This document shows positions 37,216 through 46,173 of a stretch of 64,000 nt of DNA, piece after piece. Position numbers and translations under genes: made by a program. Every line of letters starts with the position of its first letter. Positions within the stretch are counted from its first letter, which is position 1. Where the stretch lies: contig CAWZYM010000318.1 in the NCBI GenBank assembly GCA_963966185.1, forward strand, positions 270,001 through 334,000, read 5' to 3'. The notes beneath the pieces were generated by a model. It was not told where the DNA came from, did no database searches, and worked only from the letters and a program-made list of their open reading frames with translations. This DNA comes from Rhabditoides inermis (taxonomy: Eukaryota > Nematoda > Chromadorea > Rhabditida > Rhabditidae).

Positions 37216-38169
37216 TAAGTTTATATTTTCCATGAATTTACCATAATATTGTATTTTCAAATTGTGATATTTTTCAGGTTTAATTTCTGTCATTTTCTTA
37301 TAAACTAATGTTTTTGAAAGGATACAGAAAATTTTAAGTTGGAGAGTTTTATTCAAAAGGTTATAACTTTCATCATTCACCATGTAGTCCAAGAGAGTAT
37401 CAATGGCATGTTTATTAAGTGAATTGTAGTATTTATATAGTTGTTTTCCTTCGAGAGTTTCTATTGCAGTTAAAATTTCTGAATTTGTAATTGTATTTTT
37501 ATATGCTGCAATACTTCTTCTTCTTTTTCCTCGATGTTTTTGTATATTTCTAGAGTTCGATATTTTCATACTAGTGAATGGATTATTTTCAATTTTACAT
37601 TTGTGTAAATCGATCACAGAAAGATTTCCAAATGTTTTTATTTGATCATTCAATCCTAGGGGATAAGCAGTTTTAATCAAATTTATCCAAAAAAGTTCCT
37701 TTTCAAGTCTTACTTCAGTGTCACTGTTCTCTGGCTGATTGTCCAAAATAGTATTCTTGAATTCTTCACAATCATGGTCCGAGAGTTTGAAATGTTTGCT
37801 GAGAAAAGTATTCAACTTGTTAGTTTTAAAACTGTTCCTATGTGCGGACATTCTTTGTTTGAGTGTTTGTTTAGTTTCACCGACATACTGTAACTTGCAT
37901 TTATTACATGTTATGAGGTAGACTAAGTTCTTTGAAAGACAGTTAGAATCATCTGTTTTGAAAGTAGGTATATTTATTGACGTGCATGAACTTATGGTAT
38001 GTGAGTTGAATTCTAGTTTCGGACAAATTACACATCGTTTGTTATTACATCGTTTACCGGTAAAAGTTGTGTTTCCGGGAAGATCAGCCTTTGTTTGCTT
38101 TCTATCTGTCTGCACACGTTGAATTTCCTTTAGTAGGTAGTATGGTTTATCGTTGGTTTTGTACAGCAT
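37216..38169 (-). pseudogene. Penelope-like GIY-YIG N-terminal part
   Basis: 318 codons from ATG (38167-38169), preceded immediately by an in-frame TAA, to the transposon junction. Residues 41-49 carry a C-x4-C-x2-C cluster (CNNKRCVIC). The GIY-YIG domain follows at about 82-175: VYLITC for GIY, a C-x2-C pair (88 and 91), QYVGET for YIG, the conserved arginine in LKQRMSAH, and a later RLEKELFW glutamate segment. The domain is a nicking-type endonuclease expected to open the target for reverse transcription. The region after it is basic and AT-rich with no recognised fold. It is cut off only by the Tc5-like insertion. Confidence 0.85.
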
Positions 38170-38809
38170 TTAGAGGCAGCTGCGCCTGTTTTTGGGTAAA
38201 GGGTGAGAGCAGAACTGGTGTTTTCTAGAGTGTTCCATGAGTAAATTGCTGAGGCCAGAACCTGTCATCCCACCTTACAGCAATGGCAGTGAGCACCGCT
38301 CTCGTGCATCCGCGGGGTGTCTGCCCCATCCCACTGCCAACCTGAGTTCGGGGTGGGACCGCTTTGTGGTCAACACCGGGTTTATCCTCCCTTGCAGTTA
38401 CTGTCTACTCTGGGTAGCATGAGTGATCATTGTGTGTTGTGTAGTCTGATTGGTCACAAGAGATTGGGTGGTGTGCTGGCGGCGGAGAGAAGCGAGTGAT
38501 CGATCGCGAGTGTTCTTTGATCCCGCTGCCCACACCGATTGTTCTTTGAGTGTTCATCGTGATGTGCGTTGCGCTCCAACCTGCCAACCGGCAAGCACAT
38601 CTAGTGTTCATTGATTAGTGCATAGGGGGTGATCCAAAGATCAAAGTTCATCGAATTCGACGATCGTGCGACTTATGTCAGTCACTCAAGTATTCGCGCG
38701 TACAAACAATTTATGCTGGAATGGCAGTGCAAAACATGATTTGATTCGGAAACAAATTTGTTTGTGTTTTAATTATATTATTTTCAGATAATATAATATA
38801 AAAATGTAG
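38170..38809. other. Leader region of the Penelope-like element
   Basis: 640 bp between the GIY-YIG start and the hairpin run. No protein or RNA family is recognised. It includes an AT-rich stem ATTATATTA/TAATATAAT (about 38773-38798). It could contain a 5' leader or a terminal repeat, but I see no matching copy at the other end. Confidence 0.4.
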
Positions 38810-38921
38810 CCCCATGCGGGGTAGTTGCGTCAAAAGACAAGTAAAGTCCCATAAGGGACTGGGTGCGTCAAAAGACGTGAAGTTTCGTCCCATAAGGGAC
38901 GTGGGTTGGTCATACGACCAA
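38810..38921. other. Run of six short hairpins
   Basis: In 112 bp there are six consecutive stems with four-base loops: CCCC-ATGC-GGGG, GTC-AAAA-GAC, GTCCC-ATAA-GGGAC (38846-38859), CGTC-AAAA-GACG (38866-38877), CGTCCC-ATAA-GGGACG (38886-38901) and TTGGTC-ATAC-GACCAA (38906-38921). They form about three diverged tandem units of about 40 bp. The run lies at the outer edge of the Penelope-like insertion, against family A. It reads open in the family A RT frame, but only by chance. Confidence 0.75.
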
Positions 38922-38925
38922 AGGG

Positions 38926-40001
38926 TATAAAACTTTGTCCTATTGTGGTGCGAGGAGAAGGTGCTGTATTTCTGAGGTTTAAACCATGACTGCGCAATGT
39001 ACTCACTCTAGAACCAACCGGGGCGAGAGAAAATGGGCATTCAGTGTTGAGATAGCCATAAAGATATCTGTGTACAACACGAACATCACTCTTCACTCGA
39101 CGCATCCATAGTGTATCCAGATTATATTTATACAGTCTGCTTTTATAATCTAGTTTGGGGGATATATATCGGGTAAGCTTACGCTGGACAGCTTCGAGAT
39201 CATTTATATGGCCTTTGTTAATCAAACAAAGAACTTCTGATCCATATTCAAGCGACGGTCTTACTTTTACTTTGTAGAAATTCAAGTAATGTTGCTCATT
39301 TACGTGAAAATTCGATCTCAATGCTCCAATTTTCGAGGATGCTTTTTGGATAGCCTTTCGAATATGTTCTGATGGGTCGAGATTTGATGTTAAAATGACA
39401 CCCAAGTCCTTCACAGAATCGGAACTCGAAAGAGTCACATCACCACATTTATAAACCGACTTTATAGATTTCTTTCCCAAGTGAACGACTGTACACTTGG
39501 CAGCGGATAGCGCTAGTTGTCGCTCAGCTAACCAAACATATACTTCATTGAAATCGGATTCAAGACAATCATGGAAGTTTGGTAGATTTTGAGATATAGA
39601 CAATTTCATATCATCAGCATACAGATAATACCTACAGTGCTTCACGACTTCACCAATACCATTTACATAAATCAAGAATAGAAGGGGTCCTAGGACTGAT
39701 CCTTGTGGTACTCCACTCAAAACATTCTCCCAGCTCGAGTAACATTGTCCGATTCTGACTGACTGTGTCCTATCTGTTAAAAATAAAGAAAGCCAATTCA
39801 AGAGTTTTCCATCAATGCCATAGGAACGGCACACTTCTAAAACTCTCCTATGCACCACACTATCAAACGCTTTTTTTATATCTAAATAAATAGTGTCTAC
39901 ACCATGATTTTAACCTACATGTTCTACTAAGTAGCTTACATAGTCTACCATTTGAGTTATTGTTCCACGACCGTTCAGGAATCCATGTTGAAATTTACTA
40001 A
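38926..40001 (-). pseudogene. Family A RT, middle and C-terminal part
   Basis: The minus-strand RT resumes at about 40001 with SKFQHGFLNGRGTITQM, then motif A (IYLDIKKAFDSV), motif B (GVPQGSVLGPLLFLIYVNGI) and motif C (YLYADDMKLS), and a thumb and C-terminal region ending QSFI at the Penelope-like junction. An in-frame TAA lies at 39910-39912 before motif A. The open frame continues to 38830, but those last 32 codons belong to the inserted hairpin run. About 20 residues expected between this fragment and the one ending at 43730 are missing, so family B insertion removed target DNA. Confidence 0.88.
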
Positions 40002-40235
40002 CTCCCCGCCAGCCGAGGCGCGCGCGGCAGTCGCACCGCATCCTCTTCCTCCTCTCGTTCTGTTTCCTCTCATTCCTCCACTGTCCGCGCTTGCTCTAAG
40101 GGCAAGCGAAATGTCTCCGAAGCTGCCCTGTCTCCCATTGCAGAAGATGCGTCGAAGAAGGCCCGAGACACGGAGGAGGAGGGAGCCGACGGAGAGATGC
40201 CCGACGCCTGCCCGCCCGTTCTCGACCCACAGTAG
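40002..40235 (+). pseudogene. Family B ORF1, C-terminal 77 codons
   Basis: Open from the truncation point to TAG (40233-40235). The product is rich in Ser, Ala and charged residues (KKARDTEEEGADGE) with no recognised domain. Its position upstream of ORF2 makes an ORF1 tail likely. It is in the same frame as ORF2. Confidence 0.55.
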
Positions 40236-40274
40236 GACAGCTGTCCCCCTGCCCCCTCTCAACACGCATCTCAC

Positions 40275-43145
40275 GTGGGTTTTACGTTCTCTGGTTTTTC
40301 GCAGTCTTTTTCTCCAATACGTGATGTTCCCTATTCCAAATTCATTCTGTTAAACGCTCGCTCCGCAAGAAACAAGCTCTATGATTTGGAAGTTTTTCTC
40401 GATCAAAACAATCCCTTGATGTGTGCGCTGACCGAGTCTTGGTGTAATCTTTCTGATAATATGAATTGTCTATGTTTGAATGGCCGTTACTCTATCTTCC
40501 GATCGGATAGAGACTCGCATGCTGGAGGCGTTTTAGTACTCTGCGCGTCTGCTCTCTCTGTGAAACACATTGTGTCCTTGTCGATCGATAATCTCTGCGA
40601 ACTTTTGTGCCTTGATATCTTGCCGACTGAAACATTCCCACTTTCTAAGCCATTACGGGTGATCACTATTTATCGCACTCCCGGTTACTCTACCGATAAA
40701 AAATGCGCTGGTCGTGAACTATTCCGCCATCTAGAACAGCTCATTTCTCCCGATTCTCACATGCACATTATACAAGGCGATTTTAATGCACCGTCGGCTG
40801 ACTGGGATTCGTTCCAGGCAGCCGATGCTTTTGATAGGTCTCTAGTCACTTTTGCCTCTCTCCACTCACTCACTCAAATGGTTCGCCAGGCGACGATGGT
40901 GAGACGAGCGGGGCGAAAGGCGCATACTCTTGACATTGTATTGACTGACTCCCCTTGTCTCTTTCAACATACGCGTGTATTGGGGCGTTTCTCTTTATGT
41001 GATCACCTCCCTGTCGAGTTTCGGTTGCGACTCGGTATGGAGGCCGCGGCGAGAGAGCCGCTTCGGCGCGCATATGGAAGGGCTAAGTGGGGTGAGATCA
41101 ATGCGGCTATAGCATGTACTGATTGGACGCGAGTTTTTATTGGTTTAAATATTGAAGAGGCAACTTCCGCGTTTGTCCAGCGAATGCAACATCTCATTAC
41201 CGAGTATATTCCCCTTATGAAACATACTAAAGCTGTCAGTATTCCTCTCTATATTTATAAATTGAAACGCCGTGCGTTACGCTACTCTATACTTATTCCA
41301 GAATCGAAGACTGCTGATAAGGCGCAGCGTAAACTGCGAAATGCTATTTTTTCGTGGCAATGTAAGCGCGAAGCGAAACTTATCAACGGTAACAATAAAC
41401 GCGCATTATACAAGGATGTTAGAAAAAAGATGTTTCCTGCTGATGGTATCAGCTCGCTGTCACACAATGGTGAGTTGGTCCATGATTCGAGGGAAAAGGC
41501 GGAGGTGTTCGGGGAATACTTCGACTCGATATTCTCTGGTGGAAGTGTTGCTCCGACCGGCTCTGCCCTTCCCTCTCTCTCGAATCAACTCACCATGATT
41601 GACGTTTCTTATGCACTTGTTCACAAGACCATACAACGATTGGATTCAAAAATCAATACCAGTCCCGATGGAATCACCCACACTTTTCTGAAAAATACAG
41701 TTGATACAATAAGTCTCCCGCTTTCGATTCTTTTTTCTATGTCTCTATCAGTGTGCGCTATCCCCAATATTTGGAAAGTCGCTTATATAAAACCGCTGTA
41801 TAAAAAGGGTTCTCGTGATAATCCAGCTAACTATCGTCCCATTAGCCTAACAAGTAGTGTAGCGAAATTATTAGAGCGCATTATAGTCAGGCAAATGACT
41901 GATTTTCTCGAGTCTAATAGCTTGATTTCTTCCAGACAGTTTGGTTTTCGTAAGAAAAGGTCTACCAACGCACAACTTATTGAATGTTATAGTCACTGGC
42001 TGAAACATATTTCCAATGGCCTTGTTATTGATTGTATTTATTTCGACTTTAAGAAAGCTTTCGACACAATCAATCATGAACTACTATTCAAAAAATTGCA
42101 TTCGCTGGGCATTCGTGGAAACGTTCTCGGGTGGATTCGAGCCTTCCTTTCTGACCGTTGCCAACAAGTTATGGTTGGAGATGAGCTCTCTACTTCTCGA
42201 CTCGTCAACTGTGGCGTGCCGCAGGGGTCGTGTCTTGGGCCCATACTCTTCAATATCTTTATCAATAATATTGTTGATAGCCTGCCTGATTATGTCGAGT
42301 GTGCTCTATACGCAGACGATTTGAAAATCTACTTCGCTTTTGATCCAGGTGATAATTTGGCTAAAATTATGTTTCAAAAAGCAATTGACGCTGTCGCAAA
42401 GTGGGCTTTAGAATGGGGTCTGCAGATCTCCACTGAGAAAACGCAGATACTGCACATAGGCCGCCGAAATCCCAAACATGAGTATACAGCACATGGCACT
42501 ACGCTCGCACCTGCTAACTCTGTAAGGGACCTTGGTGTGACTATGTGTGGGTCCTTGATTTTTGATGACCATTTTGCGAACATTGTTAAAGGCACCCTAA
42601 ATGCCATAAACGATTTTCTGAGAGTTTATCGTACAAGAGACTTGAAGGTTCTTGTCACCGCTTACACAACGTATTTCCGCTGCAAGCTAGAGTATTGTAC
42701 TGAATTGTGGAACCCTCAGGATGTGGGATCAGTGAACTTGATCGAGTCAGTGCAGCGATACTATACGCGCCGAATATGTCGTCGCGCTGGCTTGTTCTCG
42801 CTCACCTATCCCCAACGCCTCCAGCTTCTTGGCCTTCAAACTCTTGAACAACGCCGCTTTATAAATGACGTAGCGTACATACACAAGGTTATCACTAAAG
42901 CAACCTCTCTTAATTATTCTGGTCTTTTTACACTAGTCCCAACTCGGTCGCGCACATCTCATAAATATCGTCTTTTGCCGTCATATGACTCGTTTCTGCG
43001 GAGCAGCGCGTTTTTTCAGAGGGTTTATGGAGTATGGAACTCACTTCCATCTGATATTGTTGAATCTGCGAAAACCAGTAACGTGAAATCCCACTTAGTA
43101 GACAATCCTCATTTGCATCCTATGTCTAAAATTCGACATTTGTAG
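40275..43145 (+). CDS. Family B ORF2: endonuclease-reverse transcriptase
   Basis: 956 codons. The N-terminal APE-like endonuclease shows LLNARSARNKL, ALTESW, YRTPG, QGDFNAPSADW and CDHLPV. The RT shows KPLYKKGSRDNPANYRPISL, motif A (IYFDFKKAFDTINHELL), motif B (GVPQGSCLGPILFNIFINNI) and motif C (ALYADDLKIYF), followed by a thumb and a WNSLPSDIV C-terminal segment. It would nick the target and copy its own RNA, and possibly SINE RNA. The 40275 start is a GTG, and the frame is open further back to the TAG at 40233. The first in-frame ATG is about residue 49, inside the endonuclease. No frameshift or stop is seen in the body. Confidence 0.92.
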   Translation: MGFTFSGFSQSFSPIRDVPYSKFILLNARSARNKLYDLEVFLDQNNPLMCALTESWCNLSDNMNCLCLNGRYSIFRSDRDSHAGGVLVLCASALSVKHIVSLSIDNLCELLCLDILPTETFPLSKPLRVITIYRTPGYSTDKKCAGRELFRHLEQLISPDSHMHIIQGDFNAPSADWDSFQAADAFDRSLVTFASLHSLTQMVRQATMVRRAGRKAHTLDIVLTDSPCLFQHTRVLGRFSLCDHLPVEFRLRLGMEAAAREPLRRAYGRAKWGEINAAIACTDWTRVFIGLNIEEATSAFVQRMQHLITEYIPLMKHTKAVSIPLYIYKLKRRALRYSILIPESKTADKAQRKLRNAIFSWQCKREAKLINGNNKRALYKDVRKKMFPADGISSLSHNGELVHDSREKAEVFGEYFDSIFSGGSVAPTGSALPSLSNQLTMIDVSYALVHKTIQRLDSKINTSPDGITHTFLKNTVDTISLPLSILFSMSLSVCAIPNIWKVAYIKPLYKKGSRDNPANYRPISLTSSVAKLLERIIVRQMTDFLESNSLISSRQFGFRKKRSTNAQLIECYSHWLKHISNGLVIDCIYFDFKKAFDTINHELLFKKLHSLGIRGNVLGWIRAFLSDRCQQVMVGDELSTSRLVNCGVPQGSCLGPILFNIFINNIVDSLPDYVECALYADDLKIYFAFDPGDNLAKIMFQKAIDAVAKWALEWGLQISTEKTQILHIGRRNPKHEYTAHGTTLAPANSVRDLGVTMCGSLIFDDHFANIVKGTLNAINDFLRVYRTRDLKVLVTAYTTYFRCKLEYCTELWNPQDVGSVNLIESVQRYYTRRICRRAGLFSLTYPQRLQLLGLQTLEQRRFINDVAYIHKVITKATSLNYSGLFTLVPTRSRTSHKYRLLPSYDSFLRSSAFFQRVYGVWNSLPSDIVESAKTSNVKSHLVDNPHLHPMSKIRHL

Positions 43146-43371
43146 TTTGCTTATTTTTATTTTATCTATTTTTGTCTACTCTTCGAATGTTTCTTCTTTT
43201 TTTTCCCACTTTTACTATCCTACCGTAAGCACTGTTATGTTTTCTATGATGCACTCGCTAAGTACTCAACGCGGTAATAAACTATTTATTTATTTATTTA
43301 ACTACATTATATTGCCAAAGGTGGGAACGAATAGCATAACAAATAATCCTTTCAAACACACAAAAAAAAAT
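43146..43371 (+). other. Family B 3' UTR
   Basis: AT-rich, with AATAAACTATTTATTTATTT-type sequence near 43275-43300, ending in a short A run at 43362-43370. It joins directly to an inverted satellite scrap. Confidence 0.7.
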
Positions 43372-43435
43372 ATGATCTCTGTAGCAAAGACAGAGTCTTT
43401 AAAATGAGCGCGGATTTGGCGAGCCGAATATTGTC
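43372..43435 (-). repeat. Inverted satellite fragment, 64 bp
   Basis: Matches the satellite minus strand from ATGATCTCTGTAGC to GAATATTGTC. It lies between the family B tail and the 5' end of SINE copy 2, and is the only satellite piece in inverted orientation that I found. Confidence 0.93.
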
Positions 43436-43729
43436 GCCGGGGGCGCGGCTCAGTGGATAGAGCGTTCGTCTCTCAATCTCACGGTCGCTGGTTCGATCCC
43501 CCTCGGAGTCAACCATTCTTGCGAAATTCACCAAGCCCCTGTGGTGTGGCAATCCACTCTCATGGTAGCCAGAAGGCGTCACAGCACCATCTACGGACTC
43601 AAGAACGGAATTCAAAACGTCCGACGCCAACCAACCCAACTACCTCTGCTGACGTCGTCGTAATCCAAGAACCCTATCTTGTTCTCGACTAGGAGGACCC
43701 CGGATTCAACCGGCTAAACAAAAAAAAAA
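43436..43729 (+). mobile_element. tRNA-derived SINE, copy 2
   Basis: Nearly identical to 28786-29085; I see only a few differences (for example GCGTTCG for GCGTGCG, and CAAAACG for CAAGACG). It has the same box A and B head and a shorter A tail, which abuts family A sequence at 43730. High identity between the copies implies recent activity of this SINE. Confidence 0.88.
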
Positions 43730-44501
43730 CACTCGACTGGTACAACACGTGAGAGTAATCGGGCGATAGTTCGTAAACCGAGTTTTGTCACCGGATTTAT
43801 ATATGTACTGGTACGACAATGCCTTTTCTCCATATGTTAGGAATCACACCACATTGATAACATTCTTCGAAGATAAGTGATAGAGGTATAGCGATGACAG
43901 TAGCCAGAGATTGTAACACAATAGACGGTATATTATCAAGTCCACAAGATAGTCTCCTGTTCGTCCGTTTCAAATATTCATACACCACATGTGGACTAAA
44001 ATCTATATCCCCTATCGATTGCACTCCAGGGAAATCCGTTAGATCAAATGGTCTGTTGTCATCTCTCGAGAACACAGATACAAAATATTGGTTGAAGTGT
44101 GAAGCACGTTCTGCATCATCTGCTATGATATTGTCATTATTATCTCTCATATCAGGAATAGGATCAGTAGGCGAAAGTTTAGATTTAATGTAATTCCAAT
44201 AACGAGCAGGAGAGCTGGACTTGAGAACATGAGCTTCTCTTTCCTTGATACACATGGATAGACTTACTCTATATTCTTTCAATAAACGTGTGTAGTTTGC
44301 TCGATCCTGCTCATTTTTAGTAAGTTTTTGTTTCGCGTGCAGCCTCTTGACCCTCTTTTTCAAACGAGATAACCAGTGTGGGAAACGTGGGGTATTATCA
44401 GAGTGCACTGGCCGAGTAGGTACACGAAACTTTAGCGCATCTTCTAACACGTCACAGAAAGCGGAATATTTAGAATCGATATCAGCACAGTCTCTGAATA
44501 T
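43730..44501 (-). pseudogene. Family A linker and RT N-terminal part
   Basis: The long stretch 44450-43797 covers the EN-RT linker and first RT segments (CGLDNIPSIVLQ, IPNIWRKGIVVPV). A small frameshift near 43800 moves the reading to the next frame, where SGDKTRFTNYRPITLTC continues to 43740. An earlier frameshift near 44505 separates it from the endonuclease, and codons between 44501 and 44450 are open in the linker frame. It ends at the SINE A tail. Confidence 0.85.
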
Positions 44502-45299
44502 TTAATGCCAGTCCACCAATGCTAAATCACAGTTCACTGCGCCATAGTCGCCGTTCCTGTAGTCTAGTGATGGCTGCGTAGTGATCTGCGAAGGCTTAGT
44601 GAATCCAATAGTGAGGTCGGCTTCTATAGAGTCATGATCACTGTACCCTGTAGAAGTATGCACGTTATTCACCAACGACTTATCAGAGCACAAAATTAGA
44701 TCTAAGATGTTATTACCACGAGTTGATTCGGAGACCAGCTGATAAAGACCCTGATTAATACACCAATTCAAAAACACCTGGGAGATAGAATCACTCGCGC
44801 TATGACGTAACCAAGAAATATCAGGATAGTTAAAATCACCTAATATGAGAAGAGAAGGCACTGTGCCAAGGGTTTCTATGAAATCTGAGAACTGGGTAAT
44901 GAAATTTGCATCTCGCCCTGGTGGTCTATATACGCCCACTACTACAAACTCCATACCATTAGCACACACTCGGACCGCAATTGAATCAAAGGAAGTAGAG
45001 GTGTGTTTTGAGATAACAGAAGAGTGCGCCGTTTCCGGTATGCACATTAAAACACCACCACCTCTCTTATGCGCACGTGAAACGGAATAACTACAGAAAC
45101 CAGGGAATTTGGGGACATTACAAGAAGGAGTGAGCCATGTTTCAGTTAAAACAGCTATACATGAGGGAGAGTTACAAAGAAAATGAGAAATACACAATTG
45201 ATCGTTATATCTTTTTAGAGATCGAACATTAGCTAATAATAGTCTGTAGTGAATACTCCACGGACGGCTAGACATGGCTAGGCGATCCCGCAGAACCAA
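44502..45299 (-). pseudogene. Family A ORF2 endonuclease part
   Basis: APE-like endonuclease with LLANVRSLKRYNDQL, AVLTETWL, RGGGVLM, VYRPPG, ILGDFNYPDISW and GYSDHDSIE, so the catalytic positions are kept. The first ATG is at 45299 and a later one at 45275; either overlaps the end of ORF1. The frame closes at 44502 just after DLALVDWH because of a frameshift, and homology continues downstream. Confidence 0.88.
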
Positions 45300-46113
45300 C
45301 GCCTACCACCCCACCCACCTCCGAAGTCTTCGTCCCAGCACCCGCGGACGCACTGCTTGCCCCGCCCGGTCCAGTCACACGACGACGGTAGAGCAACTCG
45401 ATCGACATATTACGAATACAGTACCTAGGATGGAAGAGAGATGAGTTGACAGAGTGGACATAACCCCTAAGCTGCTTCTCCCGCTTACGTTCCTCATAGG
45501 TCAAGTCGTCGCGAGCGAACCGTCCCGCGTTCCTTCCGATGGCAGTCTTCACTGCGAGACGATGGTCGTTGTCCCGCAGCTCGATCTTCACCGGGCGCCA
45601 GCCAGCTCCCTTCCTCTCCTTCGGGTGACGATACGCCTTGACGATCAGATTCTCCGGAAGTCCGTTCTCGATAAGAATCTCCTTGAACTTGACGGTAAGT
45701 TCCTCGTCGATCTCTCCCTTCTCCTCTCGTCCAATCAGAACAATGCGCGCCTCCTTGTTGTCCTCCCGACGCTCCCTCTCCCTCTCACCAGAACGACAGT
45801 ACTCCTCGTATTCCGGGTTACGGGGCGCCCTTGCGATGATGTGCTCCAACTTGTAGGGGTCAAACGGCATCTTCTTCTCGGCGATCGTCACAGTGGGCTC
45901 GGCCTTCCTCTCCGCCGACTCCTCCTTTGACTTCTTCAGAACCGCCATCTCAGACGTCAGCCTCTCCATAGTGGAAGAGAGGTTCATGATAGTCACCTTG
46001 CACTGGTTCAGCTCCGTACACTTGCCATCGTACTTCTCCTGCAGCAGCTTGTACTTCTTCAGCAGCTCCTTATAGTTCCGCTCAGCTTCCGGATCCGGAG
46101 ACGTTTCCGCCAT
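45268..46113 (-). CDS. Family A ORF1 protein
   Basis: 281 residues from ATG at 46111-46113 (MAETSPDPE). Residues about 10-65 are a heptad-rich coiled coil (YKELLKKYKLLQEKYDGK...). A charged region follows, then an RRM/CTD-like stretch (IVLIGREEKGEIDEE, IVKAYRHPKERKGAGWRPVK) and a Gly/Ser/Ala-rich end. It would be an RNA-binding chaperone that packages the element RNA. It overlaps ORF2 by about 30 bp. The frame stays open upstream into antisense satellite, but the internal ATG fits the element's 5' end. It has no stop or frameshift. Confidence 0.82.
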   Translation of the reverse strand: MAETSPDPEAERNYKELLKKYKLLQEKYDGKCTELNQCKVTIMNLSSTMERLTSEMAVLKKSKEESAERKAEPTVTIAEKKMPFDPYKLEHIIARAPRNPEYEEYCRSGERERERREDNKEARIVLIGREEKGEIDEELTVKFKEILIENGLPENLIVKAYRHPKERKGAGWRPVKIELRDNDHRLAVKTAIGRNAGRFARDDLTYEERKREKQLRGYVHSVNSSLFHPRYCIRNMSIELLYRRRVTGPGGASSASAGAGTKTSEVGGVVGVGSAGSPSHV

Positions 46114-46173
46114 GACAAAAGGCGAACAGCGAAAATAACACTCGACCGCACAGCGCGAGACAAAACGGGGAAA
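46114..46173 (-). other. Family A 5' UTR and 5' end
   Basis: About 57 bp upstream of the ORF1 ATG up to CCCCGTTTTGTCTCGCGC (minus strand). Then comes an A run (46171-46177) that merges into the satellite AAAAGGGCC. The 5' end therefore looks complete. Confidence 0.65.

Larger units (their letters stand above)
32096..38925 (-). mobile_element. Penelope-like element, split by a transposon
   Basis: A minus-strand retroelement inserted in the 3' part of family A. Order 5' to 3': hairpin-rich end (38921-38810), unassigned leader (38809-38170), GIY-YIG part (38169-37216), Tc5-like insertion, RT part (34434-32559), and 3' region (32558-32096) that includes a satellite scrap. Removing the transposon and one TAA copy makes GIY-YIG and RT one continuous frame of roughly 940 codons. 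GIY-YIG before RT is the permuted order described for the Naiad/Chlamys Penelope-like clades; canonical Penelope elements have it C-terminal. Confidence 0.75.
40002..43371 (+). mobile_element. Family B non-LTR retrotransposon, 5'-truncated
   Basis: A plus-strand element inserted in the family A RT. It retains the end of ORF1, a complete EN-RT ORF2, and a 3' UTR with TTTA repeats (about 43280-43300) ending in CACACAAAAAAAAAT. It lacks the 5' end. EN and RT motifs place it near CR1/Jockey-like elements, and it is clearly different from family A. ORF2 is uninterrupted over 956 codons, so the copy is fairly young. Confidence 0.88.
31661..46173 (-). mobile_element. Nested island: interrupted family A non-LTR element
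   Basis: The left satellite ends GGAGCCGGAT and the right satellite resumes AAAAGGGCCG at 46174, which are adjacent bases in an intact monomer. The outer element is a minus-strand non-LTR retrotransposon with its 5' end near 46170 and its 3' end at 31661 in an AT-rich TTATTATTATC-type tail. Removing the inner insertions leaves about 4 kb and an ORF2 of about 930 codons, close to the 956 codons of family B. Pieces: 46173-43730, 40001-38926, 32095-31661. Motifs suggest the CR1/L2/Jockey group. Confidence 0.8.

Noticed and set aside
38830..38925. The last 32 codons of the family A RT frame as its true C-terminus
   Set aside because: They are encoded by the hairpin run of the inserted element. 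The homologous C-terminal segment lies at 32090-31957.
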